Source of the DNA: Bacillus sp. SORGH_AS_0510
Lineage (GTDB): Bacteria > Bacillota > Bacilli > Bacillales > Cytobacillaceae
Direction of reading: 5' to 3'
DNA length: 64,000 bases
NCBI RefSeq assembly: GCF_030818775.1
Contig: NZ_JAUTAU010000001.1
Coordinates: forward strand, 3,104,001 to 3,168,000
The notes beneath the pieces were generated by a model, which saw nothing but the letters and a program-made list of their open reading frames with translations, ran no database searches and was not told the origin of the DNA. This document shows, piece by piece, positions 27,125-36,324 of this stretch. The position numbers and the translations under genes are program-made. Position 1 is the first letter of the stretch; each line of letters opens with the position of its first letter.

Positions 27125-27499
27125 TTATATATGTCGTACAGTTTTTCTGATTGCCATACGTTCTCTTAATGTTGAAATGGAAACGGAGCTTGTCAGCCAT
27201 GTAAGTAAGCCTAGGCTAATGCTGAGAATCCAATTACTAGTTGCCTGTAGGGTAACAAGGACTGTGATTACACAAATAATCCCGCCCATCATTCCGTAAA
27301 CTGAACCTCTGGCAATATTAGTTGCTTTCTTTGTACCAGATGCAATCCCTACCATAATTACCGCTGTTAGCATGACAGCAGGAAAGGCTGCAAATATTCC
27401 AGCAAGAATTTTCCATGGAGATACCACGGTTATTAAATAACTAAGTGAGACCGCTGTCCCGCCTAGTAAAAATCGAATAAATAAGTCCTGTTTATTCAT
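27125..27499 (-). CDS. DUF3147-like small membrane protein
   Basis: Membrane protein of about 124 residues with four hydrophobic helices, MNKQDLFIRFLLGGTAVSLSYL at the start. It is a homologue of the gene just upstream; both share the pattern IRFLLGG...GIFAAFPAV. Tandem pairs of such proteins are common in bacilli, and I recall the family as DUF3147, with no known function. I chose the internal ATG at 27499, after AAAAAAGGTGA, because the longer reading overlaps the preceding gene. The last residues are basic (RERMAIRKTVRHI). Confidence 0.75.
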   Translation of the reverse strand: MNKQDLFIRFLLGGTAVSLSYLITVVSPWKILAGIFAAFPAVMLTAVIMVGIASGTKKATNIARGSVYGMMGGIICVITVLVTLQATSNWILSISLGLLTWLTSSVSISTLRERMAIRKTVRHI

Positions 27500-27522
27500 G
27501 TTTGTCACCTTTTTTCGATCGA

Positions 27523-27882
27523 TTAATGGGATGTAATAATAACAACAACGATAGATATCGTGAACCAGCAAGCCATGGATTGCACGATCCCGCGCTTCCA
27601 GCCTACTTTCGGAAGAAGATAGCCTGCTAAAAGTGCCACTACGATATTTATTGCCATTCCGAAGATAGCGCCTTTTGATAGCATAATGGAATGTGAGACC
27701 AGTTGCCCACCATGAAAATCAAGTCCGATTGTTAGTAATGCTGCCAGATACACTGCAGGAAAGGCAGCAAAGATCCCCCCTGCCTTCTCTCCTAATCTTT
27801 TTGCTACCACTGTACAAGCGACCACTGCTAACCCACCCAAAAGGAATCGAATGAGAAATGCGCTTATTGATAGATGTGCCAT
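27523..27882 (-). CDS. DUF3147-like small membrane protein
   Basis: Membrane protein of 119 residues, probably four transmembrane helices (near residues 7-25, 36-53, 66-88 and 97-117). It shares FLIRFLLGGLAV and GGIFAAFPAVYLA with its partner downstream, from which it is separated by 23 bases. The two may form a heteromeric membrane complex like paired small multidrug or guanidinium exporters, but no transport motif is recognisable, so this is only a structural analogy. Confidence 0.75.
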   Translation of the reverse strand: MAHLSISAFLIRFLLGGLAVVACTVVAKRLGEKAGGIFAAFPAVYLAALLTIGLDFHGGQLVSHSIMLSKGAIFGMAINIVVALLAGYLLPKVGWKRGIVQSMACWFTISIVVVIITSH

Positions 27883-28054
27883 TCTGTTTTCGCCTCTTTT
27901 TTTTGGATAACATGCTGTTTATTGTTAGTTCTTGTTTTTTGTTTTGTGAATCATTTCACAAACCAACTTACGTATTCATTGTACCTCAATTTTATGACAA
28001 TACATGTGAACACTTTATTAAGGTTTTTTAAGCGGTTTCATTTGGTGGTAAAGT

Positions 28055-28107
28055 GTGGATGAAAGACATTTTTTATCCTTACCCAGCTCATTTTGTCCTT
28101 CATCCAC
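28055..28107. terminator. Hairpin downstream of the SDR gene
   Basis: GTGGATGAAaGACA / TGTCcTTCATCCAC with a long loop. It lies about 45 bases beyond the SDR stop. There is no good T-run, so termination is uncertain; it may protect the mRNA 3' end. Confidence 0.35.
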
Positions 28108-28151
28108 CTCTTGATGGACAGTTATCTCGATTAAATGGTCCTTCATTATCA

Positions 28152-28913
28152 TCAAAAATCCGGATTGTTTTTCAAAAAGCTCTCCCAGGCTCTTTTCGTG
28201 CCTTGATTAATTTCTTCCCTGGACTTATACAGGCGCTCTTTGGTTCCACCATAGCCAATCTCAGTTTCCCCCTGTTCAAGGCTCTGAAAGATTGTATCTG
28301 CAAAATCTGTTAATGGTGCCCCAAAGGTATGTAGACCGCTCCCTCCTAAGTCTGTGTTCACAGCCGGAGGAAGAACCTCAATTACCTCTATATTTGTATC
28401 CTCTAACTGATGTCTTAGCGAAATAGTAAAGGAATGCAGTGCAGCCTTTGTTGCACTGTACACTGGAACCCAGACTCCCGGCATTACAGCTAATCCCGAC
28501 GATACATTAACGATAGCGGCTTGATTCTGTTTCATAAAAAATGGGATCAATAACATCGTTAGGTGTATCGGACCATCCACATTAATTGATATTTCATTAC
28601 GGTAATACTCCCAATTTTGCTTAGCATTTAAAAGGTTCACTCTTTGCTGAATTCCCGCATTATTAACAAGAACATTTAAATTAGGAAACTCTGTCATGAC
28701 CCAATCGACAAGCATTTTTCGATCAGATTCATTTGATACATCACATGTCTTAACATGTAATTGCGGAAATTTCCCCTTTGCTTCCATTAACTTTTCTTCT
28801 CGTCGGCCAACAACAATTACTTCATTACCTCTTTTTAAAAATCGCTCAGCGAAGGCTAAGCCGATCCCTGAAGCACCACCAGTAATTAAAATCGTATTTC
28901 CCGTTACTTTCAT
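28152..28913 (-). CDS. SDR family oxidoreductase (DltE-like)
   Basis: Short-chain dehydrogenase of 253 residues. TGGASGIGLAFAERF near residues 11-25 binds the cofactor, NNAGIQQR is near 86, NVSSGLAV carries the Ser and YSATKAALH the Tyr/Lys near 152. The pattern NNAGIQQRV...VYSATKAALHSF fits the DltE-like subgroup of uncertain function. It stands alone between hairpin-bounded gaps, so it is probably monocistronic. A MITE copy begins 22 bases upstream of its start codon. Confidence 0.87.
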   Translation of the reverse strand: MKVTGNTILITGGASGIGLAFAERFLKRGNEVIVVGRREEKLMEAKGKFPQLHVKTCDVSNESDRKMLVDWVMTEFPNLNVLVNNAGIQQRVNLLNAKQNWEYYRNEISINVDGPIHLTMLLIPFFMKQNQAAIVNVSSGLAVMPGVWVPVYSATKAALHSFTISLRHQLEDTNIEVIEVLPPAVNTDLGGSGLHTFGAPLTDFADTIFQSLEQGETEIGYGGTKERLYKSREEINQGTKRAWESFLKNNPDF

Positions 28914-28927
28914 GTTATACTCGTCCT

Positions 28928-29139
28928 TTGTTATAGGCTTTGTTGGAATTGTCTGTTGATTTCCGCTCCAGGCACGTTCGGTTCGTGGGTGTTTCGGCGA
29001 GCCTCCTCGAATCTACACCGCACAACGAATCTACATCGCACGAAGGAAATGCGATAGCATTTTCGAGGATCTTCGTGCCTTCCGCTCCAATCAACAGAAC
29101 GTATAAATCAACACTGTTCATGAACATAGCCTTGTTATA
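28928..29139 (+). mobile_element. MITE-like element, copy B, with exact 8-bp target duplication
   Basis: The element itself spans 28936-29131, starting GGCTTTGTTGGA and ending ATGAACATAGCC. It is flanked by perfect direct repeats TTGTTATA (28928-28935 and 29132-29139), the mark of a transposition event. It has the usual CTGTTGATT/AATCAACAG inner ends, but the central part differs from the other copies: after GAGCCTCCTCGAATC it contains ACACCGCACAACGAATC and lacks the GCGGGGTCTC segment. Between it and the ORF at 29308 I see nothing further. Confidence 0.9.
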
Positions 29140-29307
29140 AAATCGGTATTATGCTCCATTATAGTAAACCAAACCATTCTTTTTAATACGCTTTTTTGTA
29201 ATTAAAATAGGAAGTTCGTGACTATTTTCGATCGCTTTTACAAATGATAATAATGATGTTCCTTAGTGAATATCATCGTTTCAAATCCTATGATGAGGTG
29301 ATTTTTG

Positions 29308-29460
29308 ATGAGCTACAGAGATCATTTAGATCAACACTCAGAGCTTTTCCATCACACAAACACTAGGCCGAAACGCCAAAAATCACAGGTGAATGGAGAA
29401 ACTCAATTAACTCAAAACGCGATCATCTTAAGGAGTAATGCCAAAGCACACCGCTGGTAA
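29308..29460 (+). CDS. small hypothetical protein (50 aa)
   Basis: Short open frame beginning MSYRDHLDQHSELFHH and ending SNAKAHRW. Support: an AGGTGA site 6 bases before the ATG, an in-frame stop 50 codons later, and a strong terminator 57 bases downstream. The composition is His-, Gln- and Asn-rich, hydrophilic, with no signal peptide or membrane segment. I do not recognise the family. It could be a small spore or stress protein, but nothing in the sequence shows that. Confidence 0.5.
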   Translation: MSYRDHLDQHSELFHHTNTRPKRQKSQVNGETQLTQNAIILRSNAKAHRW

Positions 29461-29517
29461 GTGTAATGGCACCGAAACGAATGATGGAATCGTATTGCGA
29501 TCCCCATCAGAAGAAGG

Positions 29518-29546
29518 CTGACTCAACACAAACGAGTCAGTCTTTT
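29518..29546 (+). terminator. Terminator of the small ORF
   Basis: CTGACTC / GAGTCAG stem with a 9-base loop followed by TCTTTTTCTTT. Confidence 0.75.
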
Positions 29547-29634
29547 TCTTTAGAAAATTACTATTGAAAATGCATGTACAGAAGGATATCATAAAATCTA
29601 ATTAATGTATTAGAAATGGGAGTGGAATGAGAAT

Positions 29635-30138
29635 ATGTACGAAGCTTTCACAATAAGAGATGCAAACATGAGTGATTTACCAATCATCGTTGATATATAT
29701 AATTCAACTATTTCTGGCAGAATGGTTACCGCTGACCTTGAGCCGGTTTCGATCGAAAGCCGAATACAATGGTTTCACGAACACTCCCCTTCCTTTCGTC
29801 CACTTTGGGTTGTGGAAAATCAAGGGACTATTTGTGGGTGGGTAAGCTTTCAATCGTTTTATGGCAGGCCTGCATACAATGCAACTGCCGAGGTCAGTAT
29901 TTATATCCACCAGGATTTTCGTGGAAAGAAACTCGGCAAATATTTAATCCAAAAAGCCATTGATGCATGTCCATCCCTCGGAATTAAAACACTGCTTGGT
30001 TTTATCTTCGGACATAATGAACCCAGCATTAAACTTTTTAACAGCTTTGGTTTTGAAAAATGGGCTCATCTCCCAAACGTTGCAGAATTAGACGGAATGG
30101 AAAGAGATTTGATTATACTTGGCAAAAGAATTAACTAA
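29635..30138 (+). CDS. GNAT N-acetyltransferase (phosphinothricin acetyltransferase-like)
   Basis: Acetyl-CoA-dependent N-acetyltransferase of 167 residues. The N-terminus FTIRDANMSDLPIIVDIYN and later EVSIYIHQDFRGKKLGKYLI, where R/Q-x-x-G-x-G/A appears as DFRGKKLG near 103-110, are typical of the Pat/YwnH subfamily that acetylates amino acid analogues such as methionine sulfoximine or phosphinothricin. GHNEPSIKLFNSFGFEKWAHLP completes the fold. It is followed 17 bases later by a small DUF gene, probably on one transcript. The substrate is not proven. Confidence 0.9.
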   Translation: MYEAFTIRDANMSDLPIIVDIYNSTISGRMVTADLEPVSIESRIQWFHEHSPSFRPLWVVENQGTICGWVSFQSFYGRPAYNATAEVSIYIHQDFRGKKLGKYLIQKAIDACPSLGIKTLLGFIFGHNEPSIKLFNSFGFEKWAHLPNVAELDGMERDLIILGKRIN

Positions 30139-30155
30139 TATAGGAGATGAAGAAC

Positions 30156-30410
30156 ATGAGTGTACATAAAGCAATTACAGAACATGTAAATAAGCAAAAC
30201 CATAAGATTAACCAATTTCTGCTGCTTGATCAGCAAAGAGAACTGTATATCGATGAAGCATTATTATTATGTAAACAGGGAAAAGAGTTTACTACCGATA
30301 AAATTAACGAGGTAACCAATCAAATCAATATATTAGCAAAACAAGGAATCATCCCCTTTCGAAAGCTAGTAACTAACGAAATGGTCAAAGAATATGCACT
30401 AAGGTCCTAA
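30156..30410 (+). CDS. DUF2533-like small protein (YpbS-like)
   Basis: Soluble, mostly helical protein of 84 residues starting MSVHKAITEHVNKQNHKINQ. I recall this family as DUF2533, found in bacilli and uncharacterised. The ATG at 30156 stands 9 bases after GGAG; an earlier ATG at 30147 touches that site and is unlikely to be used. It is followed by a strong terminator and sits in tandem with the GNAT gene. Confidence 0.72.
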   Translation: MSVHKAITEHVNKQNHKINQFLLLDQQRELYIDEALLLCKQGKEFTTDKINEVTNQINILAKQGIIPFRKLVTNEMVKEYALRS

Positions 30411-30421
30411 ACTATCAAAAA

Positions 30422-30458
30422 ACAGAGGAGCGCTACCCAGTCGCTCCTCTGTTTTTTT
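30422..30458 (+). terminator. Terminator after the GNAT operon
   Basis: ACAGAGGAGCG / CGCTCCTCTGT, a perfect 11-bp stem with a 9-base loop, then TTTTTT. Confidence 0.92.
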
Positions 30459-30566
30459 CCAGTATTGCAATATTCCAAAATAAAGCTTTTTTTAGTAATA
30501 TATACAATAGTAATATATTACTCATTCTAGGAGATCATGTTTTCCTTGAAAGAACTGGAGATTTCC

Positions 30567-32198
30567 ATGCAGAAACAAAAGCTTAAACTTGTCCTTTACT
30601 ATTTCATAGGTAGTTTAATTTGGATTTATGGTTCAAATTATCTTATTGAAAAGTTTGTTCCGACATCATTAATTTGGATCGTTGAAAGATCAAAAGAGGT
30701 TCTTTATTTACTTATTACTGGAAGCTTTATATATTTCTTTATTAACAAAAACAATGAACTGAACGAATCCAGGGAAGACCAAAAGCGTTTATCTACCTTA
30801 ATTAACTCAATGGTTGATTTTGTAAACTTTAAGGATGGCGAAGGCCGCTGGATAGAAGCAAATGATTTTGGCTTGCAGCTATTCCAACTTGAACATGTAG
30901 ATTATCGCGGGAAAAAGGATTCCGAGTTAGCCGAGTATTCAGACTTTTATGCAGACGCTCTAAGATACTGTGAAATTTCAGACGAAGAAGCATGGGAAAA
31001 CGGTGAAATTACTCGTATTGAAGAAGTGCTGCCCGTCCCAGACGGTTCAACTAAAACATTTGATACCATTAAGGTTCCCCTCTTTAATTCAGATGGAAGC
31101 CGACAAGGCTTGGTCATTATTGGCCGTGATATTACAGAAAGAAAGAAGATGGCTAGGGAATTGGTGCTAAGCCAACAGCAATACCAGTCATTATTTGAAT
31201 ACAGTCCTGATATTGTTTATTTGATGGATATAGAGGGAAATATTACGAATTTAAATCCAATTTTCGAAAAGATAACCGGGTATAAACGGGAACGAGCCAT
31301 CGGGAGGAACTCCATTACATTATTACCTGAAAAATACCGAAAGTATATGAAAAATTTTATATCCTCTGTAGTTGATGAAGTGAAACCCGTGATGTACGAA
31401 GTTGAGGTTCCACATGCCAACGGTGAAATGATTATCCTACAATGCACCTCCCTGCCTATTAATATTGATGGAGTTATTACAGGTATTATTGGCTATGGAC
31501 GAGATGTAACTGCTCTAAGAAAAACCGAAGAACGGTTAAGGAGAACTGAAAAACTATCTGTCGTTGGTGAATTATCCGCCAGCGTTGCCCATGAAATTAG
31601 GAATCCACTGACATCATTAAAAGGCTTTGTTCAACTTTTACAAATGGAAGATAATAATTATCAAAATTACTATCAAATCATGTTAGACGAACTTGACCGC
31701 ATCAATCATATTGTCGGTGAACTTTTGCTTTTGGCAAAGCCACAGGCTCTTAAGATAACAAATGCTGATATTCATAAACTTTTAAATGATGTGATTTCTT
31801 TATTAAGTACGGAAGCGAGTATGTATAATATTCGAATTCAATCTCATTATCCAAAAGAACCTCTTTTCATAGAGTGTGAGCCAAACCAATTAAAGCAATT
31901 GTTTATTAATATTATTAAAAATGCAATAGAAGCGTCACCACAGGGAGAAGTGGTGTCCATTGGACTCGAAAAAATAGAAGATAAGATCCTCATTACGGTC
32001 AAGGACAGTGGCTGCGGCATCTCAAAAGAACGGTTAGAAAAACTCGGGGAACCTTTTTATTCATCCAAGGAAAAAGGGACAGGTTTAGGATTAACAGTTA
32101 GCTATAAGATTGTTCAATCACATAAAGGAACCATTCATTTTGATAGTCAGAAAAATACCGGCACAACTGTAAGCGTGCTTCTTCCAATAGAACAATAA
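30567..32198 (+). CDS. PAS-domain sensor histidine kinase (sporulation-kinase type)
   Basis: Membrane-bound histidine kinase of about 543 residues. Two hydrophobic helices lie near the N-terminus (YYFIGSLIWIYGSNYLI and VLYLLITGSFIYFFI), then two PAS domains (about 70-200 and 205-325), then HisKA with the phospho-acceptor in SVAHEIRNPLTSLKG, and a HATPase domain with NIIKNAIEAS, DSGCGI, and GTGLGL. The layout resembles KinE/KinB-like kinases that feed the Spo0A phosphorelay. No response regulator is adjacent, as usual for that group. The ATG at 30567 has GGAG at a good distance; an ATG at 30537 is possible but has only 3 bases after its AGGAG. Confidence 0.9.
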   Translation: MQKQKLKLVLYYFIGSLIWIYGSNYLIEKFVPTSLIWIVERSKEVLYLLITGSFIYFFINKNNELNESREDQKRLSTLINSMVDFVNFKDGEGRWIEANDFGLQLFQLEHVDYRGKKDSELAEYSDFYADALRYCEISDEEAWENGEITRIEEVLPVPDGSTKTFDTIKVPLFNSDGSRQGLVIIGRDITERKKMARELVLSQQQYQSLFEYSPDIVYLMDIEGNITNLNPIFEKITGYKRERAIGRNSITLLPEKYRKYMKNFISSVVDEVKPVMYEVEVPHANGEMIILQCTSLPINIDGVITGIIGYGRDVTALRKTEERLRRTEKLSVVGELSASVAHEIRNPLTSLKGFVQLLQMEDNNYQNYYQIMLDELDRINHIVGELLLLAKPQALKITNADIHKLLNDVISLLSTEASMYNIRIQSHYPKEPLFIECEPNQLKQLFINIIKNAIEASPQGEVVSIGLEKIEDKILITVKDSGCGISKERLEKLGEPFYSSKEKGTGLGLTVSYKIVQSHKGTIHFDSQKNTGTTVSVLLPIEQ

Positions 32199-32203
32199 TA
32201 ATG

Positions 32204-32237
32204 AAAGACTGCCAAACATTTTCCATAGGCAGTCTTT
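32204..32237. terminator. Bidirectional terminator
   Basis: AAAGACTGCC / GGCAGTCTTT stem between the convergent kinase and germination permease genes, T-rich on both sides. Confidence 0.85.
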
Positions 32238-32238
32238 C

Positions 32239-33342
32239 TTATTGTTGGGTTTTCTTTTTCCGATTACGAAAAAATGCAATAACGAGAAGCATGCTTGGAA
32301 TGATAATTTGGAACGGCCAATGTAAAAAAATAGGCACAATTTGAAGGCCTTCCTTAATATGTTCAGCATAGTTTGAAGCAATTGTTACAGAAGCAAATAG
32401 GACAAAGGCTCCAAGTGGTAAACTTAGCACTCGTAGGTTATCAAATTTAAAGATATCTGCTGTCCCCGCAACTCCTGCGTAGAAAAATATCGTAATTTTA
32501 AAGAAACCTCCAACGATCAAATAAAGCATAAAAAACACATCAAGTCTTTCAATAAATTCAGCTATACGTATTTTGCTAATGGTTGTTAACAAGGGGAAAT
32601 TAGCTCTTACAAAAAGCTCCGTTCCAAGTGCGGCAATATTAATTATCGCTGTAATTGTAATATTGATTCCACTTAATATCATCCCACCCATACAAACAAG
32701 TTTTACCTTTTTCGAATCATTAATGTAAGGAAGTAACATCGTAAATACGACCATTTCTCCAAATGGGAATGTGAGCGTTTCCCCAAGAAATGTCTTTAGA
32801 ATGGGCTTAAATCCATTTTCTAGAATGGGTCTAAGGTTCTCTAAATGAATTAATCCAGAAAACATAACAAGCATAAATCCAACAACTGCCATAAAATATA
32901 TAACCATAAAAAACAGTTCGCCTACTCTAGCGATTACTTCAAACCCCTTATGTATAGCATAAATAATGGTTACAATCATTAGGCAATTGATTACAATTAG
33001 AGGTGTATTGGTATAAATAGTAGACGTTAGCAGTTCGCCAAAGTCGCGCAGTACTCTCGATGCACAATAAAGGAAATAGATAATATAGAGAAAGCCAATT
33101 CCTTTACCAATCCATTTCCCTGCAATTTTTTGTACATAGCTGGTTAGAGGGAGATCTTGATAGTAGAGAAATAATCGATAGTAAATAAGGAACAGACCTA
33201 ATCCACCAGCTAAGCCAAACAAAATAGTAATCCATGCATCTTGTTTCGCTTGCGCTCCAAGACCGACCAGGATGGCACTCCCCATTTCAAACAGAACGAT
33301 AAGCACAAATAATTGTGAGGCCTTTATTTTTGCCTTTTCCAT
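32239..33342 (-). CDS. spore germination permease subunit (GerAB/GerKB family)
   Basis: Integral membrane protein of 367 residues with about ten helices, of the amino-acid/polyamine transporter-like GerB family, the subunit that binds the germinant in the spore inner membrane. The opening KIKASQLFVLIVLFEMGSAI and the segment FPFGEMVVFTMLLPY fit the family. It is the last gene of a gerA-type operon ordered A-C-B, as in B. subtilis gerK. The gap after the lipoprotein gene is 24 bases with AGGGGGGA. The germinant cannot be predicted. Confidence 0.93.
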   Translation of the reverse strand: MEKAKIKASQLFVLIVLFEMGSAILVGLGAQAKQDAWITILFGLAGGLGLFLIYYRLFLYYQDLPLTSYVQKIAGKWIGKGIGFLYIIYFLYCASRVLRDFGELLTSTIYTNTPLIVINCLMIVTIIYAIHKGFEVIARVGELFFMVIYFMAVVGFMLVMFSGLIHLENLRPILENGFKPILKTFLGETLTFPFGEMVVFTMLLPYINDSKKVKLVCMGGMILSGINITITAIINIAALGTELFVRANFPLLTTISKIRIAEFIERLDVFFMLYLIVGGFFKITIFFYAGVAGTADIFKFDNLRVLSLPLGAFVLFASVTIASNYAEHIKEGLQIVPIFLHWPFQIIIPSMLLVIAFFRNRKKKTQQ

Positions 33343-33366
33343 AGGATCTCCCCCCTTTCAATAGAG

Positions 33367-34572
33367 CTATTTCTGCATATTCGACCAGAACGGTTTTGTG
33401 CGGATTCCCTGCCTGCGAATATAAGAATCTACATGGACTTTTACTTGTAAATTTGCAAATTCTTCATCCCAGTTACCTTGTAATTTTTTCCACAACTTAG
33501 GATTTGCAATATGAACCTTTTCTCCAAAGCCCAGAATATCCGTTTTTAACTTTTGAGCTTCCTTTATGGATGCATAAATTTCCTTTGTTATTTCCTTTTC
33601 AACTAACTTCTCTATTTTATAAATTACTTCGGGGTTATCTAAATCTACCGCTGTATTTGCCTCGCTGATCCATCCTTCATTTTCAATTTTCACATGGATA
33701 ATCGGTTTTTCACTGACGATGCGAACGGAAACTTTCGTTTTCGAGCGAATGGGGGCAATAACGAGTGCATTTTTCTTTCCCTCCCACGGCACATTTATGT
33801 CCGTGCTTTTTACTTTATCTAAAATCCACATAATACCTCTAGCTTTTTCATGGTTGATCCAGCCTTTCAATTTTCCCTTATTAAAAACAGCCAAACCATC
33901 CGCCTGTAGAAAGGCATCGGTAGTTGTTTTTTGGATATTTTCCGCCTTTCTTGCCATTGCCTTCTCACCAGTAAGTCGATACCCATTTGCAATGGGCTGT
34001 TTGCCTTTACTAAGTAACCCAGAAAGAAAATCATCAATATTGTAGCTTGAATTTTCACCTAACATTGCTTCCGATGCCTTAAGTTGTTTCGTAATTTTAG
34101 TAACTGGAAGTCGATCTAAAATAGTTAAAGTCGTTACAATATCTTCTGCCTTCGACCCTCTAGCAATAACTAATTCAGTTGTTGTACGGAATTCAGGGTC
34201 CCTATCTAACGCATCCAACACATAAAGCAGACTTTCTTTTGCTACTGCTTCACTAATCACCACTACATTGGTGTGGGCATAATAAAGCCGTCTGGATACC
34301 TTTTTGGTCGCATTTCTGGCAGCTTCAGTTATCGTATCTCCAGAACTTCGATAAACAGCGATAGGTAGACCCTGCCCACCTCCTGTTTGACCAGCTGAAA
34401 TATTAGCAGGATTAACAAGTTGGAATGACACGTCAAACCTTTGATGTTTACCTTTGTCAATCCCCATTGCCATTACAAAAGCCAGATCGGTCAATTCTTT
34501 TTGATTCCAGCAACCACTAAGAAAGGGAATAATCATGCAAATTACTATAAGGGAGACTAATGTTTTTTTCAT
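33367..34572 (-). CDS. spore germination lipoprotein (Ger(x)C family)
   Basis: Lipoprotein of 401 residues, the C subunit of a germinant receptor, anchored on the outer face of the spore inner membrane. The lipobox is IPFLSGCWNQKEL with Cys21, followed by the family start DLAFVMAMGIDKG. Its start overlaps the GerA stop by 4 bases. The mature part keeps the three-domain GerC pattern (RRLYYAHTNVVVISE, then KGWINHEKARGIMW). No sign of damage. Confidence 0.94.
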   Translation of the reverse strand: MKKTLVSLIVICMIIPFLSGCWNQKELTDLAFVMAMGIDKGKHQRFDVSFQLVNPANISAGQTGGGQGLPIAVYRSSGDTITEAARNATKKVSRRLYYAHTNVVVISEAVAKESLLYVLDALDRDPEFRTTTELVIARGSKAEDIVTTLTILDRLPVTKITKQLKASEAMLGENSSYNIDDFLSGLLSKGKQPIANGYRLTGEKAMARKAENIQKTTTDAFLQADGLAVFNKGKLKGWINHEKARGIMWILDKVKSTDINVPWEGKKNALVIAPIRSKTKVSVRIVSEKPIIHVKIENEGWISEANTAVDLDNPEVIYKIEKLVEKEITKEIYASIKEAQKLKTDILGFGEKVHIANPKLWKKLQGNWDEEFANLQVKVHVDSYIRRQGIRTKPFWSNMQK

Positions 34573-36182
34573 GACTCCTCACCTTTATTTGCTTGATCCT
34601 GTTGTTCATGTGGTTGCGGCGGACTTGGCTTTTGATTTTCCCCCGTCCGAACGACATTTCCTTGACTAATAAATTGTGGCCTGTTTTTAAACGCCCATAT
34701 AGGAAAACGAAGAAACACGTCTTGCTGATTACGTATGCTAAATGGCGCGATAGGCATCATGTAAGGAACGCCAAACGAACGGAGCGAACATAAATGTATG
34801 GCCATAAACATAAGCCCAAGCATCATTCCGTAAAAACCTAAAATCGTTGCTAATCCCATTAGCACAAATCGAAGCAATCTTGCTGCAACCGCCATCGCAA
34901 AGATAGGGGTTGAAAAATTGGCAATGGCTGTGATTGATACCACGATGACCATAACTGGTGATACGAAACCTGCTTGAACAGCTGCCTGTCCGATTACAAG
35001 AGCTCCAACAATAGAAACGGCCTGACCTACCGCACGCGGCAGTCTTAGACCTGCCTCTCTTAGAATTTCGAAAGTTACTTCCATAATTAAAGCTTCTACA
35101 AACGCCGGAAAAGGGACATTTTCCCTTTGAGAAGCAATCGCGATTGCCATTGTAGTTGGAATCATTTCTTGATGGAAAGTTGTAGCTGCAATATATGTTG
35201 CTGGTCCAACCAATGCAATTAAAAATGCCAGTATTCTTAATAACCGAATGCCTGTAGAGATATCAAACCGTGAATAATAGTCATCTGGCGCCTGAAAGAA
35301 CTGAATAAATATGGCTGGTGCAGTTAATACGAATGGCGTTCCATCAATTACAATGGCAATCCGCCCTTCAAGCAAATGTGAAGACACTACATCTGGCCTT
35401 TCCGTATGAAAGGTGGTTGGAAAGGTGGTCCAAGTCTGATCTTCAATTAATTGTTCAATATAGCCTGAGGCGATGATGCCGTCAATATCAATCCGTTTTA
35501 ATCGTTCCTTAATTTCTTTTATAATTTTCTCGTTCGCAATTCCTTTAATATACATAATTGCAATGTCTGTTTGCGTCACTGTACCGATTTTCATCGATTC
35601 CATCCATAAATTAGGGCTTTTAATCCTTCTTCGTATTAAAGCTGTATTAGTCCGAAGTGTTTCAGTGAACGAATCCTTCGGTCCTCGAATTGCGAGTTGA
35701 GTGGATGGTTCCGATACTGCCCGTTTTTCCCACCCTTTCGTCTCCGCACTGACCGCCTGATTATGCCCTTCTAAAAAAATGACCGTATTCCCAGATAGCA
35801 GATTATCATAGACCTGGTTCCAATTTTCGACTGTTAAAATACTGCCTAAAGCAACAGCTTTATCTATGACATATTGAAAAATATCAATACGTTCAAGTGG
35901 GAGTACACTTTCCATAAATGATTCTAAAATAAAGTCACTAATGGCATTACTGTCTGCTAATCCATCAACATAAACCAATGCCCCTTTATAGGTGCCTATT
36001 TTAAATTCACGAATAATAATATCAGCGCTTTTTCCGAACTCTTCTTTTATCCGTGAAATATTATCTTTATATTCCCTATGTAACGGCAAATCCTCTGGTT
36101 TAAGTGGATCTTCCTGCTGTCTATAATTATCATTCTGTCTCTTTTTTTGCTTCTTCTTCAACATACTTGACAAGATTGACAC
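34569..36182 (-). CDS. spore germination receptor subunit A (GerA/GerKA family)
   Basis: GerA-family protein of about 537 residues: a soluble N-terminal domain (about 1-290) and a membrane domain with several helices (GIRLLRILAFLIALVGP onward) ending in a Pro/Gln-rich tail. The family motifs VYVDGLAD, EGRIAIVIDGTPFVL and FPAFVEALIMEVTFEILREAG are clear. The start is uncertain: GTG at 36182 follows GAGGTGG, while ATG codons at 36200 and 36164 lack a ribosome site. First gene of the A-C-B operon, expected to be transcribed in the forespore. Confidence 0.92.
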   Translation of the reverse strand: MSILSSMLKKKQKKRQNDNYRQQEDPLKPEDLPLHREYKDNISRIKEEFGKSADIIIREFKIGTYKGALVYVDGLADSNAISDFILESFMESVLPLERIDIFQYVIDKAVALGSILTVENWNQVYDNLLSGNTVIFLEGHNQAVSAETKGWEKRAVSEPSTQLAIRGPKDSFTETLRTNTALIRRRIKSPNLWMESMKIGTVTQTDIAIMYIKGIANEKIIKEIKERLKRIDIDGIIASGYIEQLIEDQTWTTFPTTFHTERPDVVSSHLLEGRIAIVIDGTPFVLTAPAIFIQFFQAPDDYYSRFDISTGIRLLRILAFLIALVGPATYIAATTFHQEMIPTTMAIAIASQRENVPFPAFVEALIMEVTFEILREAGLRLPRAVGQAVSIVGALVIGQAAVQAGFVSPVMVIVVSITAIANFSTPIFAMAVAARLLRFVLMGLATILGFYGMMLGLMFMAIHLCSLRSFGVPYMMPIAPFSIRNQQDVFLRFPIWAFKNRPQFISQGNVVRTGENQKPSPPQPHEQQDQANKGEES

Positions 36183-36324
36183 GAGCCACCACCTCACCAT
36201 AACAATTCATAATGGTTATTTTCCCCACCATGCACTCTACTATCCATTTCTTCCAAAAAAACATTATTCTGGATATGCATAAGCTTTGTTTAAAGAACAA
36301 AAATATATGTAATGGAGATTGAAG

